NCBI GenBank assembly: GCA_900660155.1
Contig: CABFPE010000448.1
Location: 423,441 to 487,440, forward strand
Length of the DNA: 64,000 bases
Direction: 5' to 3'
Origin: Hofstenia miamia
Taxonomy: Eukaryota > Xenacoelomorpha > Acoela > Hofsteniidae
Below the pieces are notes generated by a model. The model did not search any database and had not been told where the DNA came from. It saw only the letters and a program-made list of their open reading frames with translations. The translations under genes were made by a program, and so were the position numbers. Positions 1 to 12,739 of this stretch are shown piece after piece (the first letter of the stretch is position 1; each line of letters starts with the position of its first letter).

Positions 1-2147
1 ATGTATTTAATCAAACGTAATGACAATAATCAAACGAACTTTAAGAGCAAAGTAGAGCAAAACACAGCACTATGCTAACGTTAAGGCGAACTTTATTTTT
101 CATTTGGCGAATATGAAACTTACGCATTGATTCTTGATGATATACAGAAAAAATAATAGCACAGCATCTGCGATATATTTTAGTTACCCGAATTTTAAAA
201 AAATAAATAGCATTGTAAGTTTACTCTCTGGTAGGTTTTAGAGGGAATATATTAATCAGAATTGAGGCGAATTATCTATTAAGCAGTAATTGCAAGAATT
301 CATTGTTAGATTAATTTTTAAAATGCTGAATCGCACCTGCTATAAACTCATTAGTAAACCATTGTTTTAGAATGTGTAAATTTACATCAAACGTAAACCA
401 ATTTGTAGAAAAAACTTTGGAGCGAATGATTGGATTGTTAGAACTAAGTGGGAGCGGTTTGTAAATCTTGTCAGTAAATTCAAAAATAAAGATTGGATGC
501 TAAAAACAAAATTAAAGCATGGTGAATAAGGGTGACCTGACACTAACCCAAGAAAACATTTGAGATTTGATAAATTATTTTAAAATTTCGAAATCTTTTC
601 AACTCATTTTAAGAATATATTTTGAATTTGCTAATTCCTTGAAAATATTGATAAACCTAACTCTAATTCCTCAAAACAAACCATTTAATCGTTGAGACTT
701 CCTTATAAATTTGAAATATAATTCCGCGAAGAACTTCACCTTAGGCCCATAGATCTCGTTTTCCAATTAAGAGAATACTTCAAATTTAAAATCGATAGCA
801 TAGCTGGTGTTCACTGTTAACTAGGATTTTGTAACACCCATGGAATATTTTGAAACTAAATATTTCAATGGGACTAATACCATAAATGAAGCAAGTGGAA
901 TTAGGGATTTTCAATATTTTTCATTATTTTTTGCATTCCATGCCACCAGAAATTCTCAAAGGACTGGCATGGGACAGGATTGATACTAAATCATTTGGGA
1001 GAATTAGGACTGGAACCAATAAAATTCTTGCCAAGCAAAATTCTCCTATTAACATACTTCAAATTTTGCTTTGAAATTTCTTGAAATCCTTAGAAAAATG
1101 ATGCAATTCAAAACATTAGAAACTTTTAGAGAAATTATCTTTATTCGAAAGGATAATACTATGCTTTTATTTATTTGATTTCAAAATATTATAATGCTGG
1201 GGAACAGACCGGTATCTCCCCGGAGGAATTAACAACCCAGCTGGAAAGAACCAGCTTGATGTATCCAATTTTTTACATTCATATTACATCGCTAGGAAGA
1301 AGTATTTCATTTTTAAGAATTCTATCAACATTTATTTATGAATGAATCTAAGATAAAAATCATTGTAAACTAAGAATTTAATTAGGTTTGGGGAAAACTT
1401 AAAATGAAGTATTGTTTATCTTGAATGAGAAAACCGCATCCCTGTATTATATATCTAAACAAATGTAAAGCTTTAACTGATAGAATTTATTTATTCTTTG
1501 TCCATTTTCTTCACTTAATTATTTGATGAACACCTAATTGTGTTTAAATCTAGTATCTATGCAACAGTAAGCGTCACCGAAAATAAGTCACTTGGAATAC
1601 ACTAATTAACTGTTTGAAATACTAATATGAGGTGTGTGACCTTAAAAACGCCACCTCAAATTTAAAATTAATATATTTCGCCAATATGTGACACGCTCTT
1701 TCATAAACGCATAACTATTATATCTATAAATGGAGTTGTAACTTAGAAACATTAATAATTTCTACAGTACAGGAAAAAACGTCAAACTGACGTTGGCTTG
1801 TTGCTGGCATTTCATTGAATGATAACTAAGGAGTGCATATAAAGGAATCTGAAAGTATTTTACAAGTAAGTCAATCTCTAGCCATGGTATTTTAATGACA
1901 TCATGTTGTCTCTTGATTGTATTAAGTGAGTTGCATCCTAAGTAAGAACATTCGAGTAGGGCTGAGTCGAATAGGATTTGAGCTCTAACTAACAAAACAA
2001 GTATGCTGAAGTAAAATATATGTACAAGTTTAACCTCATAAAATAGTAATGAATAATAATTATCATGATGAAAATGTGTTATTCAAAAAATAATTATCTA
2101 AATGAGAAAGGTTAGGTGTGATTTCATTCTGCAAATTTGTACGAAAA
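1..2147. other. AT-rich DNA, no gene recognised
   Basis: I see no coding exon, RNA gene or terminal-repeat element here. Short open frames (for example near 886-1074 and 1762-1995) have no recognisable protein features and are what AT-rich DNA gives by chance. Confidence 0.6.
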
Positions 2148-2549
2148 TTAGCCTCTAATCCGCATCAAGTATAAAGAACATTTACATGTCATGTTTGTCC
2201 TTCCCTGTTGCGTTAATTTCTGTAGCAATTGGTACACCGCGAAATTGCGCTGATTGACGGTATCCTCATACAAAATAAGCATCGCTGAAAAATATTTTTT
2301 TGTTATTACACGATGTGGGTTCTCATGTGTACAGGTGACGCAGTTATGCTTTTTACCGACTCCAACTAATGTGAAATACGACTCATTTTTCCCCAGAATT
2401 GCTTTAATTCCATTTGAAACAAGAAACACTAAACGATGTGGTTTGCCTTCAATCTGAAGCTCTACTACAAGGGTAATTTTCAAGGGAGACATTCCAACTG
2501 ATCGTAAAATACCCTTGCCACTAACTTTTGGAACAATAGCATGTCCCAT
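2148..2549 (-). CDS. unassigned 133-codon open frame
   Basis: A 133-codon open frame starts at 2549. The first half has a hydrophobic strand-like stretch with IEGKPHRLVFLVSNGIKAILG, weakly like the flap and core of retropepsin-type proteases from LTR elements. The usual D-S/T-G catalytic triad is absent; the expected place reads SNG. No neighbouring reverse transcriptase or LTR is visible. It could be a decayed retroelement piece or a chance frame. I do not recognise it. Confidence 0.15.
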   Translation of the reverse strand: MGHAIVPKVSGKGILRSVGMSPLKITLVVELQIEGKPHRLVFLVSNGIKAILGKNESYFTLVGVGKKHNCVTCTHENPHRVITKKYFSAMLILYEDTVNQRNFAVYQLLQKLTQQGRTNMTCKCSLYLMRIRG

Positions 2550-2658
2550 TTCTCTTCACGTTTGCGAAATTTCCAGAAGCTGTTCGACTACTCTCTGCTA
2601 ACATCGAAGAATGGAGAAATTTTGTTTTCTTAAAATAGATAGAAATATTGTAAATCCC

Positions 2659-2665
<7 letters not shown>

Positions 2666-2696
<31 letters not shown>
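2666..2696. repeat. (AT)n microsatellite
   Basis: About 15 uninterrupted AT dinucleotides in otherwise unique AT-rich sequence. Confidence 0.95.
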
Positions 2697-2699
<3 letters not shown>

Positions 2700-3903
2700 C
2701 CCTATCATTGCTATGCCAAAGGTATGTTAGTGTTTTTTAATAATCACGAACCTTTTGAAGACTAATTTGATCTTGGCATTGTTAGTTGCTTATAGTGCAA
2801 TTTATATGAGATTTTTTTGATTGAAGCATCCCAAATTATATTAGTATCATTAAATTTTGGCCGTGATTGTAATAACTAAGGTATTCCACTTGCTTCTCTG
2901 TGTTTCTTCTACTTTTCTATTTGCAAGTTGACACAAACCAATGTACAATATACACAATTTTTAAAGAATATTGGATCCGAAACAGATACGAAATTTTCTC
3001 AAAATATAGATTCGATCCGATCCAATTCCATCTCTGAATCAAGTGCATAAAGACCGTATTGATATGATCGCTTATTGAGGTACTAAGGTCAGATTAATCC
3101 AGATGAATAAAACAGTCAGACATATGAGACTTTGTTTATAATATAGGAATCACATATATGATATTCTTATCTAAGACATTCATTTATAATTCCTATATAT
3201 GTTGCTATGCACATAAATAGATCCAATAAGAAACTAGCACGTGGAAAAATAAGCACACGTACTTTCATTTATGAAATATTCATCTTTATGAGCTACATTG
3301 ACTATAATTGTAAACTGAGATTGTAGTCATAATTTGGTGATATAAGAAAATGTACCATTCCGCAAAATTTTTATACAAAAAACAATTATTGAAGGAAAAC
3401 GAAAACGCATTTTAAATTAAAATGTTTTTGGTTACTAAGTACTTACAAAATAGGTTTGCAAATACGGACTATAGGCCGTGCAGATAATTAGTTTCTTAAA
3501 TAATAATAAACAATGATAAAGTGTGTTTAGAGGTTGCAACATTTTATTGTCAGTGCTTAATTAAAAATTCATAAATGGTTATGGAAAACGTCATTAAATT
3601 TGATACCCAGCGTGCGAGGTAATTGGAACGGCACGTCCACCAAATTTCATTAAAAGGTACGTTGACAATCCGTCAATCTTAATAAACTACAAACACCTTT
3701 CAAAGCAACAAACTTTCTAAATCACAATTTCAATTCAATAAACTTTTATATAAGTCTGTCTAATAAGATAGCAATATATTCATACAATTCTAAAAAGATT
3801 CCTTATTTAACATTTCGTACCAAAATCTCTGTATTAAACTTTCTGCATACAAACCATACATACCAAATGAATTTCGAGCTGATCCGAGATCGTAACTTTT
3901 TTA

Positions 3904-3946
3904 GGGGCCGGCGGTATGAAAATTTTGGGAGTCAGTTCGATATCGG

Positions 3947-3981
<35 letters not shown>

Positions 3982-4125
3982 NNNNNNNNNNNNNNNNNNN
4001 NNNNNNNNNNNNNNNNNNNNNNNNNNNNNNNNNNNNNNNNNNNNNNNNNNNNNNNNNNNNNNNNNNNNNNNNNNNNNNNNNNNNNNNNNNNNNNNNNNNN
4101 NNNNNNNNNNNNNNNNNNNNNNNNT

Positions 4126-4161
<36 letters not shown>

Positions 4162-4440
4162 GTTCCTTTTGTAAAGATATTTATGACAAAGTTTTGTTAC
4201 TGCATGATTAATAGACATTTCTTCTTAAGAAATTTCCTGAGCTTTCCAAAGTGCTCTATCGTAGAGCTCGTACAGAAACACTTCAAGTTTTGATACTGCA
4301 AATGTTGATCCGCAGGCTTGCATAAAATACAAATACTCTTAAATAAAATATCGATTAACAATTTTTTAGGGAAGATACCGCGGTATCGGCATTTTTCGCA
4401 ATTGGCAAAATACCGTGGCATCGGCATACCGCCGGGCCCC
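3904..4440. mobile_element. short TIR element with GC-rich ends
   Basis: The left end reads GGGGCCGGCGGTATG and the right end, on the other strand, reads GGGGCCCGGCGGTATG. These are near-matching inverted ends in AT-rich surroundings. The interior holds long TA tracts and an assembly gap, plus further GC-rich inverted stretches near the right end (for example GATACCGCGGTATC). No transposase is visible. No convincing target duplication was found, so the superfamily is unassigned; hAT or Harbinger type is possible. Confidence 0.5.
3982..4124. other. assembly gap (143 N)
   Basis: A run of 143 N flanked on both sides by TA repeats; a collapsed or unresolved microsatellite is the likely cause. 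Confidence 0.99.
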
Positions 4441-4441
4441 A

Positions 4442-7260
4442 CAATTAATCTAATGCGATCGAATTAATCATTTCAATAAATTTATAATCAACTAATCGGT
4501 TGCACAGAAGAAAAACTGGAAAATATGAAGTTCGTAACTTCAGGCCTCAGATGTTTAGTTGCCATCAAGAAAACTTGTAATGGCTAGGTCAGCCATCCAT
4601 TCTGATTATAGATATTTGGTTTAATAATAACCAACTAGAGAGCATCATCTTACACCTCAAAAAACTGATTTTTTTGAATAAACACTTCAAAGTTTAACAT
4701 TTTAAAGTTAACTTCTTGAGATATTAATAAGTGCAGAAGTGGTAATGCGCGGATATCTCGTTGAAAAGAGTAAACGGCAATTTATTAAAACTTGATTGCG
4801 GCAACTCTGCTAATAAACATTCAAATGGTTCAACATCCAACGCTGAAACCAATGAAGCGCAGCTATAGTGCATCTGCAAACGCGTATTATTTAACGAAAA
4901 TCACGGGGTTATGACTCCTATAAACCTTTCCTTAGTTCGGAGTATATCATTCAAAGGATGTAGCAGCACAAGCAGGGGTGACCACGAAGAGCTGAGGGGA
5001 ACGAGTTCTTTCCATTGATTTTTGTGCAATAAGTAATCAAGGCAAAAAGTACCAATATTTAGCCTCTCTAGCTATTAAAGCCTATTACTAGATATTTGTG
5101 AGAATTGCATTAAAATAACATGAATCAATTTATGATACACAACAAAGAATTATTTGACCAACTAAGCTAAGCAAATATCTCCAAAAATTTCTCAATGTTT
5201 ATAGAGTTGATAGGTTTTCTTTCAAACGCCGTTAGTATACATGTAGAGTTATTGACATAATTTGGGTTTAATTTTGTATATAATCTATAGTGTATTGCAC
5301 ACTACTAAAAGTTAAGAGAAACTTTGTAATGCACACAATCACGAAATGGCCTAAAGATTTAACTCATTCTATAATTCTCTACATGCCAATTAAGTAAATA
5401 TAAAAATTTAAGTGGAGAATTTTCAAAAACCTAAAAACCTTAAGCATTTCCTAGGAATTGACATTGAAACTTATGAACTACATGACTTCACTTTGTGGAA
5501 GGACTTAGCTTACATTTTTCGGGTGAAATTATTCAATTCCTTGATTAGTTATACTGCCTTGCTCTTTACAAACCTAATGTAAGTGCTCAAAAACCAAATG
5601 GGCGAATATTGCAGCTTATTATATTTATAGGTATGCATGCATTGGGTAAACCCGCATGACTTGCGGTGCATCCACAATCGTGCAGTTATGGTAAAGCTAG
5701 AAATGAGAATGTTGGTGCGGTTGTGTCGGCAAATACCGATATTTAGGCAATGTGCGTCTAGAATTTGGTACTGCTGACACAAAACAATTTTTGTTCGCAC
5801 ATGGAATTCATTGAAAAATTGATATATTATGAAATGGTTACTTAAAAATTGTTTAATATTGTCATTAACGAATGTGAGAATATGTTCGGGTTGGGAATAA
5901 ATGAAAATACAGCCGCCAGTGTGGGTCGAGTGCGGGCATGTAGTATGCAAATTACAGCTTGGGAAGTTTGATGAGAATTATGTACATTCACTAATCTTTG
6001 TAAACTAAGTATTAAAGTATATTTAAATACTAAATCTGCAAAATCGATATTAACAAAATTCGTTTATTATTACTATATTATTTTTACAAACATGATAGGA
6101 AGTGAAATATTTACATTGAGTGAACATTTGTCATTTTAGGTTCGGGTAGCTCTATTTATATTACACGCATGACAACTAACAAGTGGTCTTTAATAGCTAG
6201 TGCTATTTTTTGTATGTTCTGAATGCTGGCGATTTACTTGTTGGTGATTTTATGCTCTTTTTCATGGTTACAAGAAAAACTTATTATGAGGTCATTTCTG
6301 GTCCCAGGTGCACCATTACAAAGTTAATATAGCTATTTTCTACTTTAAAATTAAATCTAAACAATATTATATCTTAGAAATAGGATGCATATGTCTCTTG
6401 CATTTTGATTTGAGATGCAATAAAAAAATTATATTCATATTTTGGCTGAAATCAAAATAAGAAACAAGCAGTTGCGATTGAGCACCGCACTAGATTACCT
6501 ACGACACGCATTGAAAATAGTGGAACGTAACGAAGACACAAATGTTATTGATCTAGTCTGGTTAGTATTAATTAAATGGGAACACTTACCAAAGAAATAG
6601 AAAAACAAGTGATAAAATCCAGAAAAGCATTCCGAAAGACTTATTGAGCTTGTAATTTGTAAGAGGTGCACTGGAGAAATTGCGCGTGTATGCGCCTCAT
6701 TGGGTACAACAGGTGGATATCGGAGCCAAGCGATGTATACAGTTGCAAAGAAAGAACGCGTTCGAGCAGTGGGCAGGAAAACAAAAAGAGAAATTAATAA
6801 AGTCAAACATTCTCGCCTCTGATTGGTTGACGAGATGACCTTGTTTGTCAATTGAAATTATACTATTCGCCATCTACACTGATTAAGGAAAAATCACGCT
6901 TTTAATTCACGATGCCACCCCGTAGTGCAAGGGCGAACGCCAATGCATCTAATTGACAACAGATTAAAACAAGCCGCTGTAAATTGGATTAATTTTCAAG
7001 TACACAGGCTAAATGAAATTTCCAACGGTGTCTGTAAACAATAAGAATGAAACAATTCTGCTTTAAAATTAGTTTTAGGACCAATGGAGTACTGAACACG
7101 CCATGAATTAAAATAAAGAATTAGTTTGTGTTTTTTTTAGATTTATTTTAAGTATCTTTAGCTTGTAGATTTGTACATCATTTTTAAATATATTTTATAA
7201 ATATGTATATGTTGTACTGCTACAAACATGAAATAAAGATATAAAGATAATTGGAGCATA
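4442..7260. other. AT-rich DNA, no gene recognised
   Basis: No exon or element recognised. Open frames of 100-130 codons on the minus strand at 5549-5950 and 6495-6851 have no recognisable motif, and I do not call them genes. Confidence 0.5.
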
Positions 7261-7262
7261 TA

Positions 7263-8551
7263 CAGTACAGGCCAAAAGTTTGGGAACACTTTCCAAATTT
7301 AGAAATTTTTGTATTTTACACTAAGAAACGCAATGTAGAAACAATATAATAACACAATGTAGAAATAATATGATAACACCATGTAGACAGTAAATAATTA
7401 ATTCAGAAAAACTCACTAATATTTTGTATATCCGCCATTATTGGCTAAACACGCAGAAATGCGATTTGACATTGACTCGACCAGCTTTCTACAATAATCA
7501 TCAGTAATCTCTGTGCACCATACCTTCAGATCGTTGAGTGATGTGCATTGGCGCTTCTTCAGACAGTTATTGATGTGATGCCAGCAATTTTCTATGACGT
7601 TGAGGTCTGGGGAGTTTCCCTGTCAGTTCTCAAGCAGCCTAAAGTCTTGTGATGCAATACATTGTTTCACAACTTTGGTGCTGTGGCAAGGAGCACCATC
7701 TTGTTGTGGCACAGATGTTCCGCAAAGCTGCATAAACATGGGAACTTTCTCCTGAATTATTTTGAGGTAGGCCTTGGCTGTGGCTGTCTCGTTGTGAGAA
7801 ACAAAATGCAGACCAGCACGCCCATTCGCAGTTATAGCACCCCAAATCATCACAGAAGATGCTGAGCGGACAGTTTGTTGTGTGTAACGTGTGTTGAATC
7901 TTTGGTTTCTTGGTCGTTGAACGTGTGACCGGTATGATGTAAACTGGCAAATCTTGGATTCATCACTAAACATTACTTGATGCCACATCTCAGGGGTGTA
8001 GTGTTGGTATTGCCTGCAGAAGCGCAACCGGTCTCGAATTTTCTTTAAGGTTTTGCTGCCAGTTTGCACGATGGAAGGTCAAAGGTAGTATTCAATCGAC
8101 GCCTAAAGGTGCGTGTTGATACATTCTGCACTACCGCACCTAGATTTGCTTTGACTTCAGAAGATGAAGAGAATGGTTGATTGACGACGTAACAGTGAAT
8201 GAGACCGGTCAGTCTGAGGGGTTGTCACTTGCGAGCGGAAAAATTTTGCAGTTGCTGATAGCGAGTAACCGAAGATACTGACACGCCCATCCTCGTACAA
8301 GATATGAATTTGAGCACGCTTTGTTCGTGATATTTCACTACCACGGACCATATTTCAAACTATAATGATTGTGCTTTTTGAGTGAAAATGTATAGTGTGT
8401 AAATCTAAAGTTGTGTTAATTTATTGGCTAAATGAATCTGTTGTAAATTCTAAGAAAAAATTGGGAATTCCAGGAATTTAACGAAGTTTCCAGGAAATAG
8501 CATAAAACACGCTTTAGACAGGTTACTGTTCCCAAAGTTTTGGCCAGTCTG
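7263..8551 (-). mobile_element. Tc1-like DNA transposon, full length, inactive
   Basis: The element is 1289 bp, flanked by TA on both sides (7261-7262 and 8552-8553). Its ends are inverted: left CAGTACAGGCCAAAAGTTTG, right (reverse) CAGACTGGCCAAAACTTTGG, both continuing into GGGAACA. It carries a transposase on the minus strand. TA target sites, these ends and the 1.3-kb size are typical of the Tc1/mariner superfamily. The gene is broken, so this copy is not autonomous. Confidence 0.9.
7416..8351 (-). pseudogene. Tc1-like transposase, broken
   Basis: Reading leftwards from 8351, the N-terminal part resembles a paired-like helix-turn-helix start (MVRGSEISRTKRAQIHILYE). After a frameshift near 8070-8157 comes the DDE catalytic domain: FSDESKI (first Asp), QQDGAPCHSTKVVK (second Asp), then SPDLNVIENCW (Glu), and the usual C-terminus ending in GGYTKY before a stop at 7416. 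One in-frame TGA sits where the family has Trp, just before QGNSPDLN. The spacing from second Asp to Glu counts as about 35 residues rather than the usual 34. The enzyme would have cut and joined the element's own ends. Confidence 0.85.
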
Positions 8552-8553
8552 TA

Positions 8554-9121
8554 TGTTGAAATCTCGACAACACAAATGCAGAGGTGCCGATTATGGTATG
8601 GTGCAATATTAAGGAGGCCAGAATTTTATGGTACAAAAAAATTAATAGCCATTATGGATGGAAATTCTAAAAATAGAGGTCATAGTGGCAATCCATACAT
8701 TTATTGTTACCTATTCAGAATTTATATCGGTTTTCTAGACAATTTATTAATTTATCGCTTAAACCCTAATTCTCAGGCTTGCTATTGTATGTTGTCTACA
8801 CAACTTAAGATTTAGACTTGCACAATATTTGATGATGAATCAAACTCACAAATAATCCTAATATTGCACTGAGCCTGGGTTTTAGATATTCTATAGTGTT
8901 AAAAAGCGCTTAATAATACATTTATAGTTCCAATTTAGCTCATTTTAAGATATTTGCCAAAAATTTATGTAAAATTTGGTATGTTCGAAACTTTTTGCAA
9001 CATTTACACACTGAACTTGAAAAACTCAAATGGGGGTTTTGAAGAGCATATGATACTAAAACAAAATTTGAAAATCTGTTATATTCTTCAACACATTGCT
9101 TATAAATTATTGCATCTACTG
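8554..9121. other. no gene recognised
   Basis: Spacer between two Tc1-type elements. A 91-codon open frame at 8540-8815 starts in the element end and has no recognisable features. Confidence 0.5.
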
Positions 9122-9123
9122 TA

Positions 9124-10712
9124 CCCTGTAAATTTATTAGACCACTATGTTTTTTTAGGTTATCAATATAAATATTAACTAAAAGTCTTATAATCGTTGA
9201 TTATTTCAGAAGATGGGTTGTTTTTCTTATTATTACGTAAAACCCGATCAAAAAATCTACATTGGGCCAAAAAAATCCAAAAAATGCCAAAATTTTCCAA
9301 TTCCTAAATTTTGGTCTTCAAAGCACAAAAACTAATGCAGAATGACCCCCTGTCATTTCATAACAACCTTTATGCTTAATAGTGCATAATCAATTACATA
9401 AACATCAATATGATATCATTACGTAATACTTACCCCTGTATTGTGTCTAAGGGGATGATAAATTATCGAATTTGTTTGACCAATATTTGGCAAACAAAAT
9501 GTTTGAATAATGTCTGACATTGTATCACCCCCGTCAACATGCCATCAGACAAGTCATCAAACCTCTAATCAAGAAAATTTAAATCAAAACATTTGTCAAA
9601 CATGCTAATTGTATATCAATAGTAACTATTGCGGTTGAAGTATATTAATTAAGACTGATAAAGCAGCTGTATAGCACTAAGTCCCATCAAGTTCATACTG
9701 GAAGAGATCGGAAGCCAAAAATCTCTGCCAGTGATGATAATTTTTTACGAATTGAAAACTTGAGTGATCGTAAAAAGACCGCTGGTCATCTTCCAAATGA
9801 ACTGAATGCCTTGAAGAATGACTCAAAAAAAGTAAGTACCAGTACAGTTTCAAGAACCTTCAATAACATGGTTTGGTAGGAAGAGTTGCTGTCAAATCCT
9901 CTCTTGTAGTCAAGTAACATCAACAAACGGCTTGCTTTTGCTAACAGCATAAAGATTGGACATTTAAAGACTGGAAGTGAATTTTATGGACTGATGAATC
10001 CATAAATGAACTATTTGTAAATAAACGTAGAATTGTATGTCAGTCAAAGAGCTGGTGAAGGATTAAAAATCGAATGCAGTTAAACATGGAGGTGGCAACA
10101 TTATAGTTTGGGATCTATGACAGCCGAAAAGGTTGGAAAATTGAAAAGAATAAAACAAAACCTTGGATAAGACGTATTATCACAGCATTTTAGTTCATCA
10201 TGGAGTGCCATCTAGCCTTCAACAACAAAGAAAAGGATTAACTTATTGAGAGGATAATTATCTTAAGCACTCATTACACCTTTGCCGTAACTATTTAGCC
10301 AAGAGAGAAAAAGCTGAGGTCCTTAAAAGTTTAGGGTGGCCACCCCACAGTCCAGATCTTCACCCGATAGAGCAAGTGTGAATTGGATCGATGAACAGTT
10401 AAAGAAAGCATGAGTAACCTCCAAGGACACTCTTTGGCAGGACGTCCAAAGAGTATGGAATAATTTATCCTGTGAAATCCTGACAAAATATGTGGAAGCA
10501 ATGCCGGGTAGAATAAAAACTTTTATTAAGGAAAAGGGGGTCACACACAATATTAAAGAAATACTAAGTTTTTTAGTGATGAACTTGAATTATTTAACCT
10601 AATCATTATTGTTATTGTTGTTCCTACCTAAATAAATTTAATCAAGCAGAAAATAATTCATAGCTAGCAAAAAAAATCAATTTTTCAAAACTGGTCTAAT
10701 AAATTTGCAGGG
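9124..10712 (+). mobile_element. Tc1-like relic with TIRs
   Basis: The inverted ends read CCCTGTAAATTTATTAGACC (left) and, reversed from the right, CCCTGCAAATTTATTAGACC. TA lies on each side (9122-9123 and 10713-10714), giving 1589 bp. Inside, on the plus strand, a decayed Tc1 transposase can be followed through many stops and frameshifts: HTGRDRKPKISASDD near 9690, ATPQSRSSPD-type and PHSPDLHPIEQV in another frame near 10340-10370, and a C-terminus like VEAMPGRIKTFIKEKG near 10495-10540. It is an old, inactive copy, unlike in sequence to its neighbour at 7263. Confidence 0.85.
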
Positions 10713-10714
10713 TA

Positions 10715-12735
10715 CTATACTGCACTTGGTTGATTTACGTGCACTGTTGCGCAATAGTTATTTTGAAATGTAGCCTCATTTTTTCAATGTTTCGATTCAG
10801 ACCTGGCCTAGCCCCGTTCAACGCATGACGATCTCTAGCTTAGATAAACATAGGTTGGATTTTTACTGAATGCTTTGCTTGGGTTTGTGTAGGCTTTAAC
10901 AAATTGAAACTAGATGAAATGTAGGCTTAGCATTGAAATCTTTGCGGATTTGCGCTCGGTATGTCTCATTCTTTGTCAATCGCTTGAGCTCTTGTAGACT
11001 TGAGATGATAATCAAAGCTCAGGCCAAATTAAATCTCTGAGTTTCAGTGAACATTTTAGATCCTCCCCTTCGGTACAGCATGTTTTGTGCAGTAGTATTA
11101 TTAATTTCTTTTAATCTAGAAAAAATGAAAATCTTGTCGTGATGAGGAGGTGGAATGTTAAAAATACTATTTGTTAAATTTATTAATTTTTTTTAATACA
11201 TGATAAATCAGAATAATTGCGAGCAACATGTTTAGCAAAAAAGTTGAAAATATTAATTATGAGTTTAGTAAATTATTACATTTTTCATTCATTAACAACC
11301 TTTCTTTCAAAATTATATTTTTCTAATCAAAAATCAAGAATTATATTGCATGCGCCTCCAATACAAAACAGATCAATGAAACAGTGTAATTCCAGTGCTT
11401 GTACCACAATTCCATTTTATATTACGGAATTAGGCGATATCTGTATTGATATCTTGTCTTAGGGAATTATCTGATGTTTTTCTGATAGCGATGAAGAAGT
11501 AAAATGCTTATGATTTGTGCCCCATTATTGGAATCCGTGAATCATTTGCTGTGTACTTGTATGCAGGCTTGCTGTTGTGTGGTGCGTAAAATTTTAAGTT
11601 TGCTGTGTAAGCCATAAAAATCGAGATTCTCAAGATTTGAAATTTTGCCAAGATGCAAAACATCTTTTCATTATATCTTGTTTTATATCTTAAAATTCAT
11701 CAGGAAAAATATTAGTTTCGTTATTTGATTTATGCTATGTAAACATAAGAAGCAATATTGAGTGTTGAATCTATTATTGAAACTTCATAACATGGAATAA
11801 AGTTGAAATGAATTGGTCCATATTAGTAGCAGTAGTAGAAGATTCATTTTATAATACAGGATATCTATTCGCATAAATATAATTTTTATATTTAATGCTA
11901 TGTAAATGCATATAAAAAGGAATTCGTGGCAAGATATTAAAATATACCCTAAACTTATAAACTTATCTAAATTACGAATATACATACATGAAAAAAGCAT
12001 TTCGCTTACTTCAAATTCTTATGCCAAAATTACTACATTTTACTTGTTTAGAACATGCTAATACGAATGTGAGTGAGAAAATGACTGAAATAGAACAGAT
12101 TTTTAAAAAAATCACTATAACAATTTTGATAAACTGACACAGGCCACTTTTTGAAAGCCCTGAAAACCAACATATATAAAACCTGTAAGATTACTGTTTG
12201 CAAATTCCGAAATCAAACTTGACATTCCTAATATCATTTTTCGCTATGCAATGCCGTTGCCTCTTTTAAAGGTCCTCCAACTAAGACATATTTCATTAGT
12301 GAAGCCGTGACAGCTATTTTTTCCCAACTAAATCGTTTGATTCCCGAAATAAAGGTTGAACTGGATAGTCTTAGAGAAAACCATGATCCTTAGTGACTAC
12401 ATTCACGAATTTGCCCAATCTGTCAAAGATGAGAAAAAAATAGTTCATGAATTCTGTACAATAGAAACAGCAGATGTGGAAAGGTTATTTTATTACACAA
12501 ACAAGTTTTGACAGATAGCAAAAGCATTTAACTGTTGAACACCTATTTCATATGCCTTTTTTGGTATGTATTCAATAAATATTTTTATTTTTTTATTTTT
12601 GATGTTCATATTATACATCTTTTAGAAGCATAAATGCCTTGCATATTTGGTCATTTTGAGGTGAATTCATTTCCGGTTTATTATACAGTTTAACTAGATT
12701 TTAGTTATGCCTGCAGATATTGGGTCTTTAGCAAA
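10715..12735. other. AT-rich DNA, no gene recognised
   Basis: No exon, RNA gene or terminal-repeat element recognised. Short open frames at 11217-11462 and 11785-12000 look like chance. Confidence 0.5.
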
Positions 12736-12739
12736 TCTT

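Noticed and set aside
2148-2549. LTR retroelement protease gene
   Set aside because: The D-S/T-G catalytic motif is missing and no integrase, RT or LTR is nearby; kept only as an unassigned frame.
3867-4218. Open frames of over 100 codons on both strands across the first gap
   Set aside because: They consist of TA repeats (Tyr-Ile runs) and N positions, with no real coding content.
5549-5950. 133-codon minus-strand frame, Cys/His-rich at the start
   Set aside because: No recognised motif or splice context, and alternative frames on the other strand look equally plausible.
6495-6851. 118-codon minus-strand frame
   Set aside because: No recognisable domain on this strand, and the opposite strand is equally uninformative.
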